DNA of 64,000 nt from Nodosilinea sp. LEGE 07088 (GTDB lineage Bacteria > Cyanobacteriota > Cyanobacteriia > Phormidesmidales > Phormidesmidaceae), in assembly GCF_015207395.1 (NCBI RefSeq), contig NZ_JADEWX010000007.1, positions 16,177 through 80,176 of the forward strand, in the 5' to 3' direction. A model generated the notes under the pieces. The model had not been told where the DNA came from. It did no database searches and worked only from the letters and a program-made list of their open reading frames with translations. Each line of letters opens with the position of its first letter. The stretch's first letter is position 1. Below are positions 61,725 through 64,000 of the stretch, in pieces. A program made the translations under genes and the position numbers.

Positions 61725-62933
61725 CTAGATATTGAGAACTGTCCCAAGCTGAGCAGAAATTTGCCTAACAATTTCCTTGCCAATTTCGATGGAAGAGGTA
61801 GCAGCGGGTGATGGTGCATTGCACACATGAACCGCGCGATCGCGTTGAATGAGTAGGAAATCATCGACCAACTTGCCGTCAGGAGCAAGGGCCTGAGCAC
61901 GAACACCGGCATGGGTTGGCACTAAGTCAGCTGATTCAACTTCAGGAATTAATCTTTGCAAGCTGCGGACAAACGCAGCTTTGCTAAAGGAACGGATTAT
62001 CTCCTTTAGACCCTCGTCAGCATGGCGAGCGGCCAGCTTCCAGAAGCCACCGTAGGTCATAACATCGGCAAAGTCTTTAAAATCAAAATCAAATTTACTA
62101 TACCCCTCTCGCTTGAGGCTCAAGACAGCGTTAGGGCCAGCATGAACGCTGCCATCAATCATGCGAGTAAAATGAACACCTAAAAAGGGAAAATTAGGGT
62201 TAGGAACGGGGTAAATTAAGTGCTTGACTAGGCCTCGTTTCTCGGGCACAAGTTCGTAATATTCTCCGCGAAAGGGTACAATTTTTGCCTGAGGATTAGC
62301 ACCCTCTTGCTTAGCAATTAGGTCGCTCTGTAGCCCTGCGCAGTTCACCAAAAACCGGGTCGAAAACGTACTGACAGTCGTCTCCAAGGTATAACCATCA
62401 GGTGTTTTTACCAGATTTTCAAGACGGGTATTTAGCTTTAGGTCAGCGCCTTGATCTCTAGCATATTTTACATAAGCCTGACAAACCTGCTTGTAATCTG
62501 CAATGCCAGTCGAAAACACTCGAATGGAGGCTAAACAACGTACATGAGGTTCAATCTCTTGAGTTTCTTCTGCGCTGAGTTTGCATACCTCAAGGCCATT
62601 TTCTAAACCGCGCTGATAAAGCTTCTCTAGATAAGGAAGCTCATTTATTTCAGTAGCAACAATCACCTTTCCACAGACGTCATAGGCGATGTTATTGGCT
62701 TCACAAAATGCAACCATTCCTGCACAGCCATCGCGGCATAGCTTAGCTTTTAGGCTGCCCGGCTTATAGTATATACCTGAGTGAATTACACCGCTATTAT
62801 GGCCAGTCTGATGATGCCCCCACTGGCTTTCTTTCTCCAATACTAGAATCTTTAGATTAGAGTATTGGCGCCCCAGTGTCATGGCAGTTGAGAGACCTAC
62901 TATACCCCCACCAACAATTGCAACATCGTACAT
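61725..62933 (-). CDS. lhgO: L-2-hydroxyglutarate oxidase
   Basis: This FAD enzyme oxidises L-2-hydroxyglutarate to 2-oxoglutarate at the membrane. The 402-residue protein starts with the dinucleotide-binding motif YDVAIVGGGIVGLSTAMTL, followed by GHHQTGHNSGVIHSGIYY, VNCAGLQSDLIAK, FRGEYYELVPE and PTHAGVRAQALAPDG, all typical of LhgO. It stands alone. A type B repeat has inserted about 50 bp upstream of the start, inside a 13-bp inverted repeat. Confidence 0.92.
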   Translation of the reverse strand: MYDVAIVGGGIVGLSTAMTLGRQYSNLKILVLEKESQWGHHQTGHNSGVIHSGIYYKPGSLKAKLCRDGCAGMVAFCEANNIAYDVCGKVIVATEINELPYLEKLYQRGLENGLEVCKLSAEETQEIEPHVRCLASIRVFSTGIADYKQVCQAYVKYARDQGADLKLNTRLENLVKTPDGYTLETTVSTFSTRFLVNCAGLQSDLIAKQEGANPQAKIVPFRGEYYELVPEKRGLVKHLIYPVPNPNFPFLGVHFTRMIDGSVHAGPNAVLSLKREGYSKFDFDFKDFADVMTYGGFWKLAARHADEGLKEIIRSFSKAAFVRSLQRLIPEVESADLVPTHAGVRAQALAPDGKLVDDFLLIQRDRAVHVCNAPSPAATSSIEIGKEIVRQISAQLGTVLNI

Positions 62934-62971
62934 AATTTTGCCAAGATTATTTCGAGATAAATTATAGTAAA

Positions 62972-63112
62972 TTTTCTGCCAACTAGTACTCTGAGGCGGA
63001 AATAACCCAGCTGTTTACTCACGCGGAAACCCTTATGAGGCCTGGGGTTCCCGTTCTGCCTTCTGCCTTCTTACTTCTGCCTTTCGGTACTAGTTTAGTA
63101 GTTGGCAGAAAA
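62972..63112. repeat. 13-bp inverted repeat split by a type B element
   Basis: TTTTCTGCCAACT (62972-62984) and AGTTGGCAGAAAA (63100-63112) are perfect reverse complements. The type B element at 62983-63093 lies between them and shares its first two bases with the left arm. Removing it would leave a compact stem-loop upstream of lhgO, so the element seems to have landed in a loop or operator. Confidence 0.65.
62983..63093. repeat. type B CTAGTAC-ended repeat, copy 4
   Basis: The 111-bp copy is nearly identical to 47387-47497. It lies between lhgO and the IS5-type remnant, inside the inverted repeat at 62972-63112. Confidence 0.85.
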
Positions 63113-63148
63113 CGTTCGTGTGCCTCTTCCAAACAGGTTACTCTCTAA

Positions 63149-63480
63149 GAGGGTGTTTGAAAAGTCTGACGGGGTCAAAAATTATGCCAACCGCCTGACC
63201 ATGATCCGGATCATGGCGAGGTAGATGAGGGTTTCTGAGGTTTCTGGCAACCGTTCGTAGTCTCGCGCCAAGCGTCGGCATCCCATTAGCCATCCGAAGG
63301 TACGCTCGACCACCCAGCGTTTCTTCAGCACAACAAACCCTTTGGTCTGCTGGGGGCGTAACACGACCTCGACGATCCAGCGACAGGTATCCATCACCCA
63401 CATCATGAAGGCAGGGCCGTCAAACCCCCCATCCGCCCAAATCAGGTTTAGCCTGGCGATGGCCGCTCCCATTTCCTCTT
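63149..63480 (-). mobile_element. remnant of an IS5-type insertion sequence
   Basis: The left edge GAGGGTGTTTGAAAAGTCTGAC looks like the outer end of an IS5/IS1182-type element. The transposase end at 63182-63472 shows LIWADGGFDGPAF, WIVEVVLRPQQTKGFVVLKKRWVVERTFGWL and YLAMIRIMVRRL, but the 5' half is missing: an in-frame TAA precedes it, and the IS4-type element begins just beyond. It is therefore dead. Confidence 0.75.
63182..63472 (-). pseudogene. IS5-type transposase, C-terminal fragment
   Basis: The 96 residues match the end of an IS5/DDE transposase, with the catalytic glutamate probably in WVVERTFGWL. The N-terminal part has been lost where the neighbouring IS4-type element begins. 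It is therefore not functional. Confidence 0.8.
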
Positions 63481-63497
63481 AACGGGTGACAACGTAC

Positions 63498-64000
63498 CTA
63501 AAGAGCTTGCTGCATCAGGGATAGAGCATAGAGACCACGCTGAAAATAGCGATGTTTATGGGGTTTGAGCGCTATCAGTTGGAGTGCCCAGTCGGTCCAT
63601 AACTCCAGGGCATAGATCCACCGTTGGCCATAGAGACCGAGACTAAAGTCACTCTGTCGGGGTGTCTTATCGTAGTGCTCTTGGATACGTCCAGCATACT
63701 GATCTACGCCGAGGTGTTTCATCTGTTGTCCGTGCATCGTGGCCCAACTGTAGGCCAAGGTAATGAGCAAGACTAAGGCTAAAAACCGAGTGTCATTCAC
63801 CTTGGTATCCTCCAAGTGATAGCCGCCCGTCTTGCAATCTTTGAACAGCTGTTCAATGCCCCATCGACATCGATAGACCGCTAAGGCTTGCGCTAAGGTG
63901 GGCAAATTGGTCAGGATATACCACGGTTCTTTAGGTCCCTTTTGGCGGTACTTTCGCTTCCAATAGACGGCTAAGTTAAAGGGGCCGAGGCCATCGCCTT
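63498..64000 (-). CDS. IS4-type transposase, C-terminal part (runs off the window)
   Basis: The frame is open to the right edge of the window, so the start lies beyond it. The visible 167 residues include VYWKRKYRQKGPKEPWYILTN, then YRCRWGIEQLFKDCKTGGYHLE (the YREK-like signature containing the last catalytic glutamate) and a helical tail. It belongs to an IS4-family DDE transposase. The element has apparently inserted in the IS5-type remnant to its left. Confidence 0.85.
   Translation of the reverse strand, partial: GDGLGPFNLAVYWKRKYRQKGPKEPWYILTNLPTLAQALAVYRCRWGIEQLFKDCKTGGYHLEDTKVNDTRFLALVLLITLAYSWATMHGQQMKHLGVDQYAGRIQEHYDKTPRQSDFSLGLYGQRWIYALELWTDWALQLIALKPHKHRYFQRGLYALSLMQQAL

Noticed and set aside
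63138..63401. 87-codon minus-strand frame in the IS5-type remnant
   Set aside because: It is in a different frame from the recognisable transposase end and has no similarity to a transposase.

Overview
The window is chromosomal DNA from a cyanobacterium, most likely a filamentous Leptolyngbya/Nodosilinea/Phormidium-type organism. The evidence is the very frequent HIP1 octamer GCGATCGC, a phycobilisome linker gene, an IctB-family gene, and cyanobacterium-typical small families (DUF1816, DUF4327, DUF4168, DUF4912, a PedR-like small LuxR regulator). Most genes are ordinary chromosomal housekeeping genes in short operons on both strands. Names come from motif recognition by eye; no database search was run.

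Layout. 0-8 kb: end of a DUF4912 protein, a zinc-ribbon protein, the ATP-grasp/alpha-E pair split by a Uma2-type gene and small inverted-repeat elements, transaldolase with an EF-hand tail, and ictB. 8-20 kb: SRPBCC, HugZ-like and EamA proteins, a Pro/Ser/Thr-rich lipoprotein, alpha/beta hydrolase, RlmB with a repetitive basic tail, an HxlR regulator, CAP protein, lipA, L,D-transpeptidase, a Gfo/Idh/MocA oxidoreductase and a CNNM/CorC-type protein. 21-36 kb: tRNA(CAU), pyrE, a methyltransferase broken by a small palindromic element, a ferritin-like protein, hisS, a PedR-like regulator beside a DUF4168 gene, a class A PBP, tyrS, a phycobilisome linker-domain protein, rph, a CobO-like protein, dcd and dnaG. 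36-48 kb: tRNA-Gly with an apparent transposon scar, cbiX-cobA, Hsp20, dinB, folC, a metallophosphoesterase, a TonB-like protein, a group 2 sigma factor, YdcF, moaE and parDE. 49-64 kb is accessory: a trypsin-STAND-TPR protein with a membrane partner, a tail-to-tail HTH-STAND-WD40 protein, a BMP-type ABC uptake cluster with an amidohydrolase but no ATPase gene, a rearranged relic of moaE/parDE, lhgO, and two transposase fragments at the right edge.

The most unusual feature is at 36.2-36.5 kb. Beside an intact tRNA-Gly(UCC) gene lie five regularly spaced TGAC(A)...TGTC sites ending in GTACAGTGAC, the pattern I associate with the TnsB-binding ends of type V-K CRISPR-associated transposons (CASTs). 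Just inside is an 18-nt sequence identical to the tRNA-Gly strand between D-loop and anticodon, preceded in the tRNA by a GTG that fits the V-K PAM. The putative element end lies about 57 bp downstream of that PAM, close to the 60-66 bp rule for V-K insertion. I read this as the scar of a CAST, or a very small non-autonomous derivative, that homed to tRNA-Gly and kept its homing spacer. No tnsB, tnsC, tniQ or cas12k gene is present in the window.

A second theme is small non-coding elements. Two related families share CTAGTAC...GTACTAG ends (two copies of type A, four of type B). A third palindromic family, C, is found once inside a type B copy and once inside a methyltransferase gene. Several copies supply or abut the stop codons of neighbouring genes.
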